Counted from the stretch's first letter, positions 1 through 8,191 are shown. The stretch: 64,000 nt of DNA from Ectopseudomonas oleovorans (GCF_003052605.1 NZ_QASO01000119.1:1-64000); one strand, 5' to 3'. Notes: generated by a model not told the origin, from the sequence alone. Program-made: numbers and translations.

Positions 1-214
1 GCCGGTAGATGCGCCGCCAGGCGAAGAACAACGCCACCAGCGCCACGCCGATAAAGATGGGGCGATAGGGTTCCAACACCGTCAAGTTGCCGATCCAAGC
101 GCCGCTGAACCCCAAGGCGATCAGAACCAGCGGCCCGAGGCAGCAAGCCGAGGCGAGGATGGCGGCCAGCCCGCCAGTGAAGAGCGCGCCGCGCCCGTTT
201 TGAGGTTCAGACAT
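1..214 (-). CDS. merT: MerT mercuric ion transport protein, partial (C-terminus outside window)
   Basis: MerT is an inner-membrane protein that carries Hg(II) from periplasmic MerP to cytoplasmic MerA. The first 71 residues are visible, starting at ATG 214 with MSEPQNGRGALFTGGL. The first membrane helix contains the paired cysteines (SACCLGPLVL) that bind Hg(II), and a second helix follows (PIFIGVALVALFFAW). The gene is transcribed divergently from merR from the operator at 250-280. The reading frame stays open to the left edge, so merP, merA and other mer genes probably lie outside the window. Confidence 0.93.
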   Translation of the reverse strand, partial: MSEPQNGRGALFTGGLAAILASACCLGPLVLIALGFSGAWIGNLTVLEPYRPIFIGVALVALFFAWRRIYR

Positions 215-249
215 ACGTTTGTCCTTTCGAATCTGAATTGGATAGCTTA

Positions 250-280
250 AGCTTACTTCCGTAGTTATGTACGGAGTCAA
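250..280 (-). promoter_or_regulatory. MerR-controlled merT promoter with 19-bp spacer
   Basis: On the minus strand the -35 box TTGACT (275-280) and the -10 box TAAGCT (250-255) are separated by 19 bp. The spacer holds the mer dyad (ACTCCGTAC / ACTACGGAAGT). The overlong spacer is the hallmark of promoters that MerR activates by DNA distortion. The site lies between divergent merT and merR, so MerR would also control its own synthesis. Confidence 0.9.
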
Positions 281-285
281 GCGAT

Positions 286-720
286 ATGGAAAACAATTTG
301 GAGAACCTGACCATTGGCGTTTTCGCCAGGACGGCCGGGGTCAATGTGGAGACCATCCGGTTCTATCAGCGCAAGGGCTTGCTCCCGGAACCGGACAAGC
401 CTTACGGCAGCATTCGCCGCTATGGCGAGACGGATGTAACGCGGGTGCGCTTCGTGAAATCAGCCCAGCGGTTGGGCTTCAGCCTGGATGAGATCGCCGA
501 GCTGCTGCGGCTGGAGGATGGCACCCATTGCGAGGAAGCCAGCAGCCTGGCCGAGCACAAGCTCAAGGACGTGCGCGAGAGGATGGCTGACCTGGCGCGC
601 ATGGAGGCCGTGCTGTCTGATTTGGTGTGCGCCTGCCATGCGCGGAAGGGGAACGTTTCCTGCCCGCTGATTGCGTCACTGCAAGGGAAGAAAGAACCGC
701 GCAGTGCGGACGCGGTGTAG
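286..720 (+). CDS. merR: MerR mercury-responsive transcription regulator
   Basis: A 144-residue MerR-family activator/repressor of the mer operon. The N-terminal winged helix (about residues 10-78) includes VETIRFYQRKGLLPEP and RRYGETDVTRVRFV. A long dimerisation helix follows. The three Hg(II)-binding cysteines fall exactly at Cys82, Cys117 and Cys126, as in classical Tn501 MerR. It starts at ATG 286, just past the divergent mer operator that it controls. A longer overlapping frame from 267 has no family resemblance. The gene appears intact. Confidence 0.96.
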   Translation: MENNLENLTIGVFARTAGVNVETIRFYQRKGLLPEPDKPYGSIRRYGETDVTRVRFVKSAQRLGFSLDEIAELLRLEDGTHCEEASSLAEHKLKDVRERMADLARMEAVLSDLVCACHARKGNVSCPLIASLQGKKEPRSADAV

Positions 721-736
721 CCCGAGGGAACTACGC

Positions 737-774
737 CTTAGCGTGCTTTATTTTCCGTTTTCTGAGGCGACTCC
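737..774 (+). repeat. Internal Tn21-type 38-bp terminal inverted repeat
   Basis: The 38 bases from CTTAGCGTGCTTTATTTTCC to 774 match my memory of the Tn21 terminal repeat, which normally abuts the 3' end of merR. It has the same orientation as the true right end at 4466-4503 but differs in the middle (TGCTTTATTTT versus TACGATTTTTT). It probably marks where a Tn21-type mer module was joined to a Tn501/Tn1721-type transposition module. Confidence 0.8.
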
Positions 775-939
775 AACGTCAGAAAAGACCGTGCGGTCGA
801 CTTTTGATATTTCGTGCTGTCGCCTTCTGAAAGTGACAACATGCCTGCGAAGGTCATAGATTTCAGCCTGACAGAAACGGGGTTTGAGGCACAACGGAAC
901 AGAAGGAGCACTTAAGCCGCCTTCAACCAAGGAGACATC
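775..939 (+). promoter_or_regulatory. res: Tn501-type res recombination site
   Basis: This 165-bp non-coding stretch directly upstream of tnpR occupies the position of res in Tn21/Tn501 elements. TnpR would bind its subsites to resolve cointegrates and to repress tnpR and tnpA. Short inverted motifs are visible (CGTCAGAAAA at 777, TTTCAGCCTGACAGAAA near 862). Subsite borders were not determined. Confidence 0.75.
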
Positions 940-1500
940 GTGCAGGGGCACCGTATCGGCTACGTCCGGGTCAGCAGCTTCGACCAGAACCCGGAACGCC
1001 AGCTGGAACAGACACAGGTGAGCAAGGTGTTCACCGACAAGGCATCGGGCAAGGACACCCAGCGCCCCCAGCTCGAAGCGCTGCTGAGCTTCGTCCGCGA
1101 AGGCGATACAGTGGTGGTGCACAGCATGGACCGGCTGGCCCGCAACCTCGATGACCTGCGTCGCTTGGTACAGAAGCTGACCCAGCGCGGCGTGCGAATC
1201 GAGTTCTTGAAGGAGGGGCTGGTATTCACCGGCGAGGACTCGCCGATGGCCAACCTGATGCTGTCGGTAATGGGGGCCTTCGCTGAGTTCGAGCGCGCTC
1301 TGATCCGTGAGCGGCAGCGCGAGGGTATCGCCCTAGCCAAGCAGCGCGGCGCGTACCGGGGCCGCAAGAAGGCCCTGTCCGACGAGCAGACTGTTACCCT
1401 GCGGCAGCGGGCGGCGGCAGGTGAGCCCAAGGCGCAGCTCGCCCGCGAGTTCAACATCAGCCGCGAAACTCTCTACCAGTACCTCCGCACGGACGACTGA
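940..1500 (+). CDS. tnpR: TnpR serine resolvase (Tn501 type)
   Basis: A 186-residue site-specific recombinase that resolves Tn3-family cointegrates at res. The N-terminal catalytic domain starts GYVRVSSFDQNPERQLEQ, with the nucleophilic serine at about residue 10, and contains the resolvase motifs DRLARNLDDL and EFERALIRERQREGI. The C-terminal helix-turn-helix is AREFNISRETLYQYL. The start is GTG at 940 behind the ribosome site AAGGAG. The gene ends 3 bases before tnpA, so the two are probably co-transcribed. Length and sequence agree with Tn501/Tn21 resolvases. Confidence 0.95.
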   Translation: MQGHRIGYVRVSSFDQNPERQLEQTQVSKVFTDKASGKDTQRPQLEALLSFVREGDTVVVHSMDRLARNLDDLRRLVQKLTQRGVRIEFLKEGLVFTGEDSPMANLMLSVMGAFAEFERALIRERQREGIALAKQRGAYRGRKKALSDEQTVTLRQRAAAGEPKAQLAREFNISRETLYQYLRTDD

Positions 1501-1503
1501 CAC

Positions 1504-4470
1504 ATGCCGCGTCGCTTGATCCTCTCGGCCACGGAGCGGGACACCCTGCTCGCGCTGCCGGAAAGCCAGGATGACCTGATCCGCTACTACACCTTCAACG
1601 ATTCCGACCTGTCACTGATCCGCCAGCGGCGCGGCGACGCCAACCGTCTGGGCTTTGCGGTGCAACTCTGCCTGCTGCGCTACCCCGGCTATGCGTTGGG
1701 CACTGACAGCGAGCTGCCCGAACCGGTCATCCTGTGGGTGGCCAAGCAAGTCCAGACCGATCCGGCGAGTTGGACGAAGTACGGCGAGCGCGATGTGACC
1801 CGTCGCGAGCACGCCCAGGAACTGCGCACCTACCTTCAACTGGCCCCGTTCGGCCTGTCCGACTTCCGCGCCCTGGTGCGCGAGCTGACCGAACTGGCCC
1901 AGCAGACCGACAAGGGCTTGCTGCTGGCCGGCCAGGCGCTGGAGAGCCTGCGGCAGAAGCGACGCATCCTGCCGGCGTTGAGCGTGATCGACCGGGCTTG
2001 CTCGGAGGCCATTGCACGGGCCAATCGGCGGGTCTACCGCGCCCTGGTCGAACCTCTCACCGACTCGCATCGGGCCAAGCTGGACGAGTTGCTTAAGCTC
2101 AAGGCCGGCAGCAGCATCACCTGGTTGACCTGGCTGCGGCAGGCACCGCTGAAACCCAACTCCCGCCACATGCTTGAGCACATCGAACGGCTGAAGACAT
2201 TTCAGCTGGTGGACTTGCCCGAAGTCCTGGGCCGGCACATCCACCAGAACCGCCTGCTCAAGCTGGCCCGCGAGGGTGGGCAGATGACGCCCAAAGACCT
2301 CGGCAAGTTCGAGCCGCAGCGGCGCTATGCGACCCTGGCCGCCGTGGTGCTGGAGAGCACTGCAACCGTGATTGATGAGCTGGTGGATCTGCACGACCGC
2401 ATCCTAGTCAAGCTGTTCAGCGGCGCGAAGCACAAGCATCAGCAGCAGTTCCAGAAGCAGGGCAAGGCGATCAACGACAAGGTGCGCCTGTACTCCAAGA
2501 TCGGCCAGGCGCTGCTGGAGGCCAAGGAAGCCGGCAGCGACCCCTATGCCGCCATCGAGGCGGTGATCCCCTGGGACGAGTTCACCGAGAGCGTCAGCGA
2601 AGCCGAGCTGCTGGCCCGGCCGGAGGGCTTCGACCACCTGCACCTGGTCGGCGAGAACTTCGCCACCCTGCGCCGCTACACGCCGGCCCTGCTGGAGGTA
2701 CTGGAGCTGCGCGCCGCCCCGGCCGCACAAGGCGTGCTGGCAGCCGTGCAGACCCTGCGCGAGATGAACGCCGACAACCTGCGCAAGGTGCCGGCCGATG
2801 CCCCCACCGCCTTCATCAAGCCGCGCTGGAAGCCGCTGGTGATCACCCCGGAAGGCCTCGACCGGCGCTTCTACGAAATCTGCGCGCTGTCCGAGCTGAA
2901 GAACGCCCTGCGCTCCGGCGACATCTGGGTCAAGGGCTCGCGGCAGTTCCGCGACTTCGACGACTACCTGTTGCCGGCCGAGAAGTTCGCCGCGCTCAAG
3001 CGGGAACAGGCCCTGCCGCTGGCGATCAACCCGAACAGCGACCAGTACCTGGAGGAGCGCTTGCAGCTGCTGGACGAGCAGTTGGCCACTGTCGCCCGCC
3101 TGGCCAAGGACAACGAGCTGCCCGATGCCATCCTCACCGAGTCCGGCCTGAAAATCACCCCGCTGGATGCGGCGGTGCCGGATCGGGCGCAGGCGCTGAT
3201 CGACCAGACCAGTCAGTTACTGCCGCGCATCAAGATCACCGAACTGCTGATGGACGTGGACGATTGGACGGGCTTCAGCCGCCACTTCACCCACTTGAAG
3301 GACGGGGCCGAGGCCAAAGACCGGACGTTGCTGCTGTCCGCGATCCTCGGTGATGCAATCAACCTCGGACTGACCAAGATGGCCGAGTCGAGCCCCGGCC
3401 TGACCTACGCCAAGCTGTCCTGGCTACAAGCCTGGCATATCCGCGATGAAACCTATTCGGCGGCCTTGGCCGAGCTGGTCAATCACCAGTACCGCCATGC
3501 CTTCGCTGCCCATTGGGGCGACGGCACCACCTCATCCTCCGATGGCCAGCGCTTCCGCGCTGGCGGCCGGGGTGAGAGCACCGGGCACGTCAACCCGAAG
3601 TACGGCAGCGAGCCAGGACGGCTGTTCTACACCCACATCTCCGACCAATACGCGCCGTTCAGCACACGCGTGGTGAATGTCGGCGTCCGAGATTCCACCT
3701 ATGTGCTCGACGGCCTGCTGTATCACGAGTCCGACCTGCGGATCGAGGAGCACTACACCGACACGGCCGGTTTCACCGATCACGTCTTCGCCCTGATGCA
3801 CCTGCTGGGCTTCCGCTTCGCGCCACGCATCCGCGACCTCGGCGAAACCAAACTGTACGTGCCGCAGGGCGTGCAGGCCTACCCGACGCTGCGCCCGCTG
3901 ATCGGTGGCACCCTGAACATCAAGCACGTGCGCGCTCATTGGGACGACATCCTGCGCCTGGCCAGCTCGATCAAGCAGGGCACCGTTACCGCCTCGCTGA
4001 TGCTGCGCAAGCTCGGCAGCTATCCGCGTCAGAACGGCCTGGCTGTCGCCCTGCGCGAACTGGGCCGGATCGAACGCACGCTGTTCATCCTAGACTGGCT
4101 GCAAAGTGTTGAGCTGCGCCGCCGCGTGCATGCCGGCCTGAACAAAGGTGAGGCGCGCAACTCGCTGGCCAGGGCGGTGTTCTTCAACCGCCTTGGGGAA
4201 ATCAGGGATCGGAGCTTCGAGCAGCAGCGCTACCGGGCCAGCGGCCTCAACCTGGTGACGGCGGCTATCGTGCTGTGGAACACGGTGTACCTGGAGCGCG
4301 CCACCCAGGGGTTGGTCGAGGCCGGCAAGCCGGTGGACGGCGAGCTGCTGCAATTCCTGTCGCCGCTGGGCTGGGAGCACATCAACCTAACCGGCGATTA
4401 CGTCTGGCGGCAGAGCCGCAGACTGGAAGACGGGAAGTTTCGGCCCCTACGGATGCCCGGAAAACCTTAG
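1504..4470 (+). CDS. tnpA: TnpA Tn3-family transposase (Tn501/Tn21 subgroup)
   Basis: A 988-residue DDE transposase, full length for the Tn501 subgroup. It binds the 38-bp ends and carries out replicative transposition. The N-terminus (MPRRLILSATERDTLLALPE) and C-terminus (LSPLGWEHINLTGDYVW) are typical. The catalytic core lies in the last third, with conserved segments WGDGTTSSSDGQRF, DGLLYHESDL and an acidic residue near LNKGEARNSLARAVFF. The stop codon overlaps the right terminal repeat (4466-4503), as is usual in these elements. No frameshift was seen. Confidence 0.96.
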   Translation: MPRRLILSATERDTLLALPESQDDLIRYYTFNDSDLSLIRQRRGDANRLGFAVQLCLLRYPGYALGTDSELPEPVILWVAKQVQTDPASWTKYGERDVTRREHAQELRTYLQLAPFGLSDFRALVRELTELAQQTDKGLLLAGQALESLRQKRRILPALSVIDRACSEAIARANRRVYRALVEPLTDSHRAKLDELLKLKAGSSITWLTWLRQAPLKPNSRHMLEHIERLKTFQLVDLPEVLGRHIHQNRLLKLAREGGQMTPKDLGKFEPQRRYATLAAVVLESTATVIDELVDLHDRILVKLFSGAKHKHQQQFQKQGKAINDKVRLYSKIGQALLEAKEAGSDPYAAIEAVIPWDEFTESVSEAELLARPEGFDHLHLVGENFATLRRYTPALLEVLELRAAPAAQGVLAAVQTLREMNADNLRKVPADAPTAFIKPRWKPLVITPEGLDRRFYEICALSELKNALRSGDIWVKGSRQFRDFDDYLLPAEKFAALKREQALPLAINPNSDQYLEERLQLLDEQLATVARLAKDNELPDAILTESGLKITPLDAAVPDRAQALIDQTSQLLPRIKITELLMDVDDWTGFSRHFTHLKDGAEAKDRTLLLSAILGDAINLGLTKMAESSPGLTYAKLSWLQAWHIRDETYSAALAELVNHQYRHAFAAHWGDGTTSSSDGQRFRAGGRGESTGHVNPKYGSEPGRLFYTHISDQYAPFSTRVVNVGVRDSTYVLDGLLYHESDLRIEEHYTDTAGFTDHVFALMHLLGFRFAPRIRDLGETKLYVPQGVQAYPTLRPLIGGTLNIKHVRAHWDDILRLASSIKQGTVTASLMLRKLGSYPRQNGLAVALRELGRIERTLFILDWLQSVELRRRVHAGLNKGEARNSLARAVFFNRLGEIRDRSFEQQRYRASGLNLVTAAIVLWNTVYLERATQGLVEAGKPVDGELLQFLSPLGWEHINLTGDYVWRQSRRLEDGKFRPLRMPGKP

Positions 4471-4503
4471 CGTACGATTTTTTCCGAATTCTGCGAGCCC
4501 CCC
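4466..4503 (-). repeat. Right 38-bp terminal inverted repeat of the mercury transposon
   Basis: Read on the minus strand the repeat begins GGGGGGCTCGCAGAATTCGG and ends in CGTACGCTAAG, the Tn501/Tn1721 type of end. It overlaps the last codons of tnpA. Beyond 4503 the sequence changes to plasmid backbone. Confidence 0.92.
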
Positions 4504-4758
4504 AGCTAGAGTTCACCGCTGCCGAAAATAGGGGCGGTTATCCAGACTTTGTTTTACTGAACGACTTTTCTGCACTGCTTTTCATGCGTTTGGACGGCCT
4601 GGGTCAGTGCCTGCCAGGGTTCGACAAAAGGATGGTTTTCCCGAACTAACCAGACGCCACAAGGGTTTGCGGGCAGGCGCTGGGCTTAAGTGCACTTTCT
4701 GTTCCGTTGCTCCCCAAACCCCGTTCACTGGCGGCTTGCCGCCTGCACCGCGCTGAAA

Positions 4759-4995
4759 TCACTTCCTTCCCTTCTGGGCTGCTTTTGCTTTGCTCTTCTG
4801 CCTGCGCAGGAGCTCCCTGGTGAGCCTTTCGAGCGGAGTGCGGGTCAAGGCCTTGGCGCGGCCTGCAGCCGCGTAGCGGCGAAGCCACGGGGCCTTGATG
4901 CGCATGTAGCGACCCCAAGCCTCCGCAAGGGAGGGCAGGGGGCGCTCTTCCCCCTGCGCTCCCGACGCCTCGCGGGCGAGAGCCGCCGGAGGCAT
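4759..4995 (-). CDS. Hypothetical small basic protein
   Basis: A 78-residue frame that I do not recognise. The product is rich in Arg, Lys and Ala, with a central stretch EAWGRYMRIKAPWLRRYAAAGR and a lysine-rich tail, so nucleic-acid binding is possible. No strong ribosome site precedes ATG 4995 (only AAGAGC). It is the most protein-like frame between the mercury transposon end and repA, but GC-rich sequence gives many open frames here. Treat it as tentative. The rest of 4509-4758 shows no convincing gene. Confidence 0.3.
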   Translation of the reverse strand: MPPAALAREASGAQGEERPLPSLAEAWGRYMRIKAPWLRRYAAAGRAKALTRTPLERLTRELLRRQKSKAKAAQKGRK

Positions 4996-5500
4996 GCTCT
5001 TGATTTGCTTTTAACGGCCACAGGTGCAGGAGCCGTAGGCTCTTGCCGGGGGTCTGGGGCAAGGAGCCCCAGGATGTTTCCGCCCCGCGGCGTAGCCGCG
5101 AAGTGGGCGGGCATAGCTAAGCCCCCAAGCTCCCCGAGTAGGGGAGATGGGGGTTTGGGGGTTGTGAGGGGTTGTTCATCAAGAATCGAGGCGAAGCCGA
5201 GCTGGCCGAAGGCCAGGCAATACCTTATGTGCCAGGGCTACGGTGCTTGTGGATACCTCGGAAGTCCCTTTTTATACCCGGAGGGGGAAACTGAAGGGGG
5301 TATAAAATTCCATTTATTTCAAAAGCATGCCACTAGGCCCTGGCGCTTGCCTGCTGCACGGTGGGTTGGGTCGCTAATGCGGTCGAAAAGCTAGGCAAAA
5401 CAGGCTTTCTGATGCTGTGATCAGGCTGGTTGATGGGGTTATCTGGAGCGTAGACGTGCCGAATCCTCCGAGCATGTCGGATTCGATGAAGGGGGGAGAG
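4996..5500. other. oriV: Candidate origin of replication (oriV) downstream of repA
   Basis: This 505-bp stretch has no convincing gene and lies directly downstream of minus-strand repA, where IncFII-type origins sit. It holds a near-consensus DnaA box (TGTGGATAC, 5248-5256). A nested hairpin lies at 5122-5161 (outer arms CCCCCAA/TTGGGGG, inner arms CTCCCC/GGGGAG). A perfect 10-bp inverted repeat TTTTATACCC/GGGTATAAAA spans 5270-5307 next to AT-rich sequence. Assigning this as the origin is inference from position and these elements. Confidence 0.45.
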
Positions 5501-6337
5501 TTAGCCGCTGCCGGTGGGCTTGTTCGCCATCAAACGGTCTAGGGCGGACTGGACACTTTGGCTGGTGGCCTTGGTTATTGTCTGTGGCTGACTATCTGAT
5601 GCGCTTGGCTCTGGGGGAGCTATGCCATTCTTGCGAGCTTCCTTAGCCTGCCAGCGCTGGCGTGAAACCTCGCGGCGGTGCAGCTCTAGGGAATGGCGCT
5701 CCATCTCAGCCAATCGGCGCTGGCCTAGCTCGCGCAACTCAGCTTCGCGGCGCTTCTTTGCTGCCTTCTGGACTCGTTCGTAGACGTAACGTAATCCGAG
5801 ATCAGCCCAGAACTGTTTGGTGAAACGGACCAGAACGCGGGTTCTCACCAGGTGAAGCCCGTTCTCGTCAGTCTCTTCGAGGCGTACACGCTCGATGCGC
5901 CGATACACATAGCTAGCATCATCCAGGGTGGCCAGCAGACGGCTTAGCACAGGCGCCGATATGCCTGCATCCGCGGCGATGTTGCACTGGGTATTCAGGA
6001 CGAATCGCCCGTTTTCCGCATCGATGTAACCCAGCACACCGGTTGCTAGATCGAGGCGCACGAGCAGCTGCTCTTCAACTTGCTCGATTGCCTGAAATTT
6101 CTCCAGGCGAGTGCGGCGATCGCCATGCACAGTATCAAGGCGACGCAGGTATTTACCGCGCAGAGAGACAATGTTGCCCAGGCGTTCGTGCGCTGCGCGA
6201 ATCAGCGGGTTCTTGAGTTGTTGCTCAGTGAGCTTCCGAGGGGCAGCACGTTGCAACGGCAGCTTTCTAGCCGTTCTACGGAGCGCGGAATGGGGGTCTG
6301 CCGGATCAAGCCGGACGGCTTTTAACTTCGTCGCCAT
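5501..6337 (-). CDS. repA: RepA-like plasmid replication initiator (IncFII-like family)
   Basis: A 278-residue protein that resembles the IncFII RepA family, which opens the origin and starts replication in cis. Family-like features are the helical DNA-binding middle part (NTQCNIAADAGISAPVLSRL around residues 135-155) and the RFTKQFWADLGL segment. A strongly basic, coiled C-terminal third (RVQKAAKKRREAELRELGQRRL) follows. The ribosome site before ATG 6337 is weak (GGTGAGAG), which fits translational control of copy number. A strong hairpin lies in the leader at 6476-6510. The family call is by resemblance only. Confidence 0.75.
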   Translation of the reverse strand: MATKLKAVRLDPADPHSALRRTARKLPLQRAAPRKLTEQQLKNPLIRAAHERLGNIVSLRGKYLRRLDTVHGDRRTRLEKFQAIEQVEEQLLVRLDLATGVLGYIDAENGRFVLNTQCNIAADAGISAPVLSRLLATLDDASYVYRRIERVRLEETDENGLHLVRTRVLVRFTKQFWADLGLRYVYERVQKAAKKRREAELRELGQRRLAEMERHSLELHRREVSRQRWQAKEARKNGIAPPEPSASDSQPQTITKATSQSVQSALDRLMANKPTGSG

Positions 6338-6475
6338 CTCTCACCGCCATGAAGGCGGCAAGCTGATGAACGGATGCTTTTCGACTTGCGAAAGAATCCT
6401 GTGATGCTCATAATCAGCTCACCTATCGGTGATCGACTGTCATCCGCCAAGATAAAGAGTCGATCATTATGTCAT

Positions 6476-6510
6476 CCACAAAGCCCCGGTTTGCAGCCGG
6501 GGCTTTGTGG
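6476..6510. terminator. Strong hairpin in the repA leader (terminator or antisense-RNA structure)
   Basis: A perfect 14-bp stem (CCACAAAGCCCCGG / CCGGGGCTTTGTGG) with a 7-base loop TTTGCAG. It lies between the end of the upstream minus-strand gene (6521) and repA (6337). No long T run follows on either strand. It could terminate transcription weakly or be the stem-loop of a counter-transcribed RNA controlling repA, as in IncFII plasmids. Confidence 0.6.
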
Positions 6511-6520
6511 TTTCTGGGGT

Positions 6521-6772
6521 TTATGCGGCCTGGTTGATCTGCACTCGCACTTCCTTGAACCCAATGCGCGCAGCGTCTGCCAGCGCGGCATTCAGGGATT
6601 TGTAGACCTTGGGCTCAGTTTTCCGGAAGCCATTAAGTGGCTCCAGGATTCGATCCTGACGCTCGATCAGGATGTTCCATGCACCTTCCGTCATCGGATA
6701 TGGCGTCACCACAGCGCCACGCAGTGCGCCGTAGGCGAATAGCTGTTTGCAGGCTGCGAGATCCACGTTCAT
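6521..6772 (-). CDS. Conserved-looking hypothetical protein upstream of repA
   Basis: An 83-residue acidic-to-neutral protein (MNVDLAACKQLFAYGALRGA at the N-terminus, SLNAALADAARIGFKEVRVQI at the C-terminus). I do not recognise the family. ATG 6772 is preferred because GAGG lies 6 bases upstream; an upstream GTG at 6778 would add two residues. It is transcribed toward repA and is separated from it by a strong hairpin. A role in plasmid control is possible only by position. The upstream gap to 6997 contains no convincing gene. Confidence 0.6.
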   Translation of the reverse strand: MNVDLAACKQLFAYGALRGAVVTPYPMTEGAWNILIERQDRILEPLNGFRKTEPKVYKSLNAALADAARIGFKEVRVQINQAA

Positions 6773-6997
6773 ATCCACCTCGTTGATGAGTTACCACCAG
6801 CTTAGCCTGCGCGTGAGAATTTATAAAGTTACTCGCGCAGGATGACGCTGCGGGCAGGGTACTCTGATAGCTGAATGAGGGGAACCCCAATAATTTCGGG
6901 TGCTTTGCTCGCGCAATTCCGAAAGAAAAACATTCGTCTTTTGAAATGCGCGTGAAGCCGCGCCGTTGCTGGACTTGACCGTTCGTCGGGATTTAAC

Positions 6998-7378
6998 TCA
7001 GTAACCCAGCTTCAAGTCTTCTGAGAGGGTGGCCAACTCATTCATGGCCGTGCTGCTGGCCTCGGCCTGCGCCTGCCTATACGCAACCAGGTCGACCACC
7101 GGGACGCGCCTGCGACCGTTGGCCATGCGTGAGGCGATCGCACCGTCATCGAGGAGCTGCAGCAGGCGAGGGTGGGGGAGGTTCAGCAGTGCGGCGGCTT
7201 CGCGGGTGGCCACCTCGGGGGGAACGCCCTGCAGGTCGACGGCGCGCCCCTTGGCAATCTGATCCAGGGCCTCGGCAAGGGCTGCAAGAGCCTGGGCCGG
7301 GATTTCTACCTGCAGGTCATCGAGTTGTACCAGCTGAACGCTGGCCGGGGAGGAGGGTGATTCTTTGCGACGATCCAT
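6998..7378 (-). CDS. Helix-turn-helix protein resembling excisionase-type antitoxins
   Basis: A 126-residue protein. The C-terminal half has the excisionase/MerR-like helix-turn-helix pattern TREAAALLNLPHPRLLQLL ... RRVPVVDLVAYRQAQAEA. This layout is common in DNA-binding antitoxins paired with PIN or HEPN-like toxins. No such toxin follows on the minus strand; the next gene downstream encodes an unrelated 83-residue protein. ATG 7378 has a good site (GCAGGAGAAC) just upstream, so the longer frame from 7399 was not used. Function as an antitoxin is inference. Confidence 0.65.
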   Translation of the reverse strand: MDRRKESPSSPASVQLVQLDDLQVEIPAQALAALAEALDQIAKGRAVDLQGVPPEVATREAAALLNLPHPRLLQLLDDGAIASRMANGRRRVPVVDLVAYRQAQAEASSTAMNELATLSEDLKLGY

Positions 7379-7397
7379 GTTGTTCTCCTGCAGGCGC

Positions 7398-7421
7398 AAA
7401 AAAGCCGCCCGTGGGCGGCTT
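7398..7421 (-). terminator. Rho-independent terminator, minus strand
   Basis: Arms AAGCCGCCC (7402-7410) and GGGCGGCTT (7413-7421) close a tight loop. On the minus strand they are followed by a T run (A run at 7398-7403 on plus). It ends the transcript of the 7438-7623 gene and lies in the leader of the next gene. Confidence 0.8.
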
Positions 7422-7437
7422 CTTGTGATCCTTGCGC

Positions 7438-7623
7438 TTAGGCGCGGGCGCCGGCCATCCGGCCGACAGGTTCCATTTCCTTGCCCTTGGCCTTGGCGAC
7501 CTTCAGGAAGCGGAGTTGATTCTCGGACACCCGGCCAGCCAGGCGACGTGCTTCAGCCTCGAACTGCGCGATGGCATCGAGCTTGGCAATCAGCGGTTTT
7601 GGTTGGCGCTTGGTGGCGATCAT
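7438..7623 (-). CDS. Small hypothetical protein
   Basis: A 61-residue basic protein with a helical centre (IAKLDAIAQFEAEARRLAGR). ATG 7623 is chosen because GAGG lies 6 bases upstream; the in-frame ATG at 7656 lacks a ribosome site. It follows the GNAT-like gene on the same strand by about 40 bases and ends before a good terminator (7398-7421), so the two may be one transcript. No family is recognised. Pairing with the GNAT-like protein as a toxin-antitoxin system is a guess. Confidence 0.55.
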   Translation of the reverse strand: MIATKRQPKPLIAKLDAIAQFEAEARRLAGRVSENQLRFLKVAKAKGKEMEPVGRMAGARA

Positions 7624-7660
7624 AGACACCTCAGTGTCGATAGGTTTGGGGTTCATCGTA

Positions 7661-8191
7661 TTAGGCATTGACCTGGATGACAAGTCGGCCATCCTCAGAG
7701 AAATCAAATCCAAGCTCCTGATACCAAGGGACGACAAGCGGTTCAGGGTCTTGGACCTCGATCTCTGTGCATTTGATCATCCGGGCGTAGTAGTCGATGG
7801 CCAACAACGCCAGGGAAGCCACTTCACCCTTCAGTGGATGGGAGCGATCCGGCTTGCCTTCCAGGATGATGATCTTGATGCAGATGCTGCTTTTCCTCGG
7901 TGTTGCGTAGCAGAGCCCGCAGAGTTCAGGCCCGTACCACAGCGAGAGATCGAAGCCCTTGCGATCATCGGCCTTCCAGGAAGAAACATCCTCCCACGGG
8001 TAAAGCGTAGTTTCTTCGCCCCACAGGTGGGAGGCTTGGATTGCCTCATCGTTGATCGGCTCGAATCTCACCTGGTGCGGATCGATCCCCTCACGCAATA
8101 GGTCAGGCTGGTCGCGTAGCAGCTCAGCAGACAGTTTGCGTGCCTGCGAACGGTAGGCCTGATAACGGATGTCGTTTTTATGGGACTTCAT
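7661..8191 (-). CDS. GNAT-like acetyltransferase domain protein
   Basis: A 176-residue protein whose C-terminal part reads like a GNAT fold: a beta strand SSICIKIIILEGKP, the helix GEVASLALLAIDYYARMI, then TEIEVQDP and VVPWYQELGFDFSE, a segment typical of acetyltransferase ends. The classical acetyl-CoA loop (Q/RxxGxG/A) is not obvious, so activity is uncertain. It begins at ATG 8191 and is followed by a small 61-residue gene. Its substrate cannot be told from sequence. Confidence 0.55.
   Translation of the reverse strand: MKSHKNDIRYQAYRSQARKLSAELLRDQPDLLREGIDPHQVRFEPINDEAIQASHLWGEETTLYPWEDVSSWKADDRKGFDLSLWYGPELCGLCYATPRKSSICIKIIILEGKPDRSHPLKGEVASLALLAIDYYARMIKCTEIEVQDPEPLVVPWYQELGFDFSEDGRLVIQVNA

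Larger units (their letters stand above)
1..4503. mobile_element. Right part of a Tn21/Tn501-group mercury-resistance transposon
   Basis: The segment holds partial merT, merR, a res region, tnpR and tnpA, and ends in a 38-bp Tn3-family terminal repeat at 4466-4503. The other end lies left of the window. In Tn501, as I recall it, merR lies at the far end from tnpA; here merR sits next to res and points toward tnpR, so the mer module is inverted. A second, internal terminal repeat at 737-774 supports a mosaic origin. The 5 bases after the end (4504-4508, AGCTA) would be one copy of the target duplication. Confidence 0.9.

Noticed and set aside
1612..2394. Long minus-strand frame (260 codons) inside tnpA
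   Set aside because: It is antisense to an intact, well-recognised transposase and has no ribosome site or family resemblance; GC-rich coding DNA commonly leaves such shadows.
4690..5394. Plus-strand 234-codon frame in the replication region
   Set aside because: Composition and lack of motifs suggest chance; the region shows hairpins and a DnaA box fitting a non-coding origin.
6338..6352. 14-codon leader peptide overlapping the repA start
   Set aside because: The short frame (MAVRDGDEV...) lacks its own ribosome site and extends no further upstream than one ATG; evidence too thin for a Tap-like leader.
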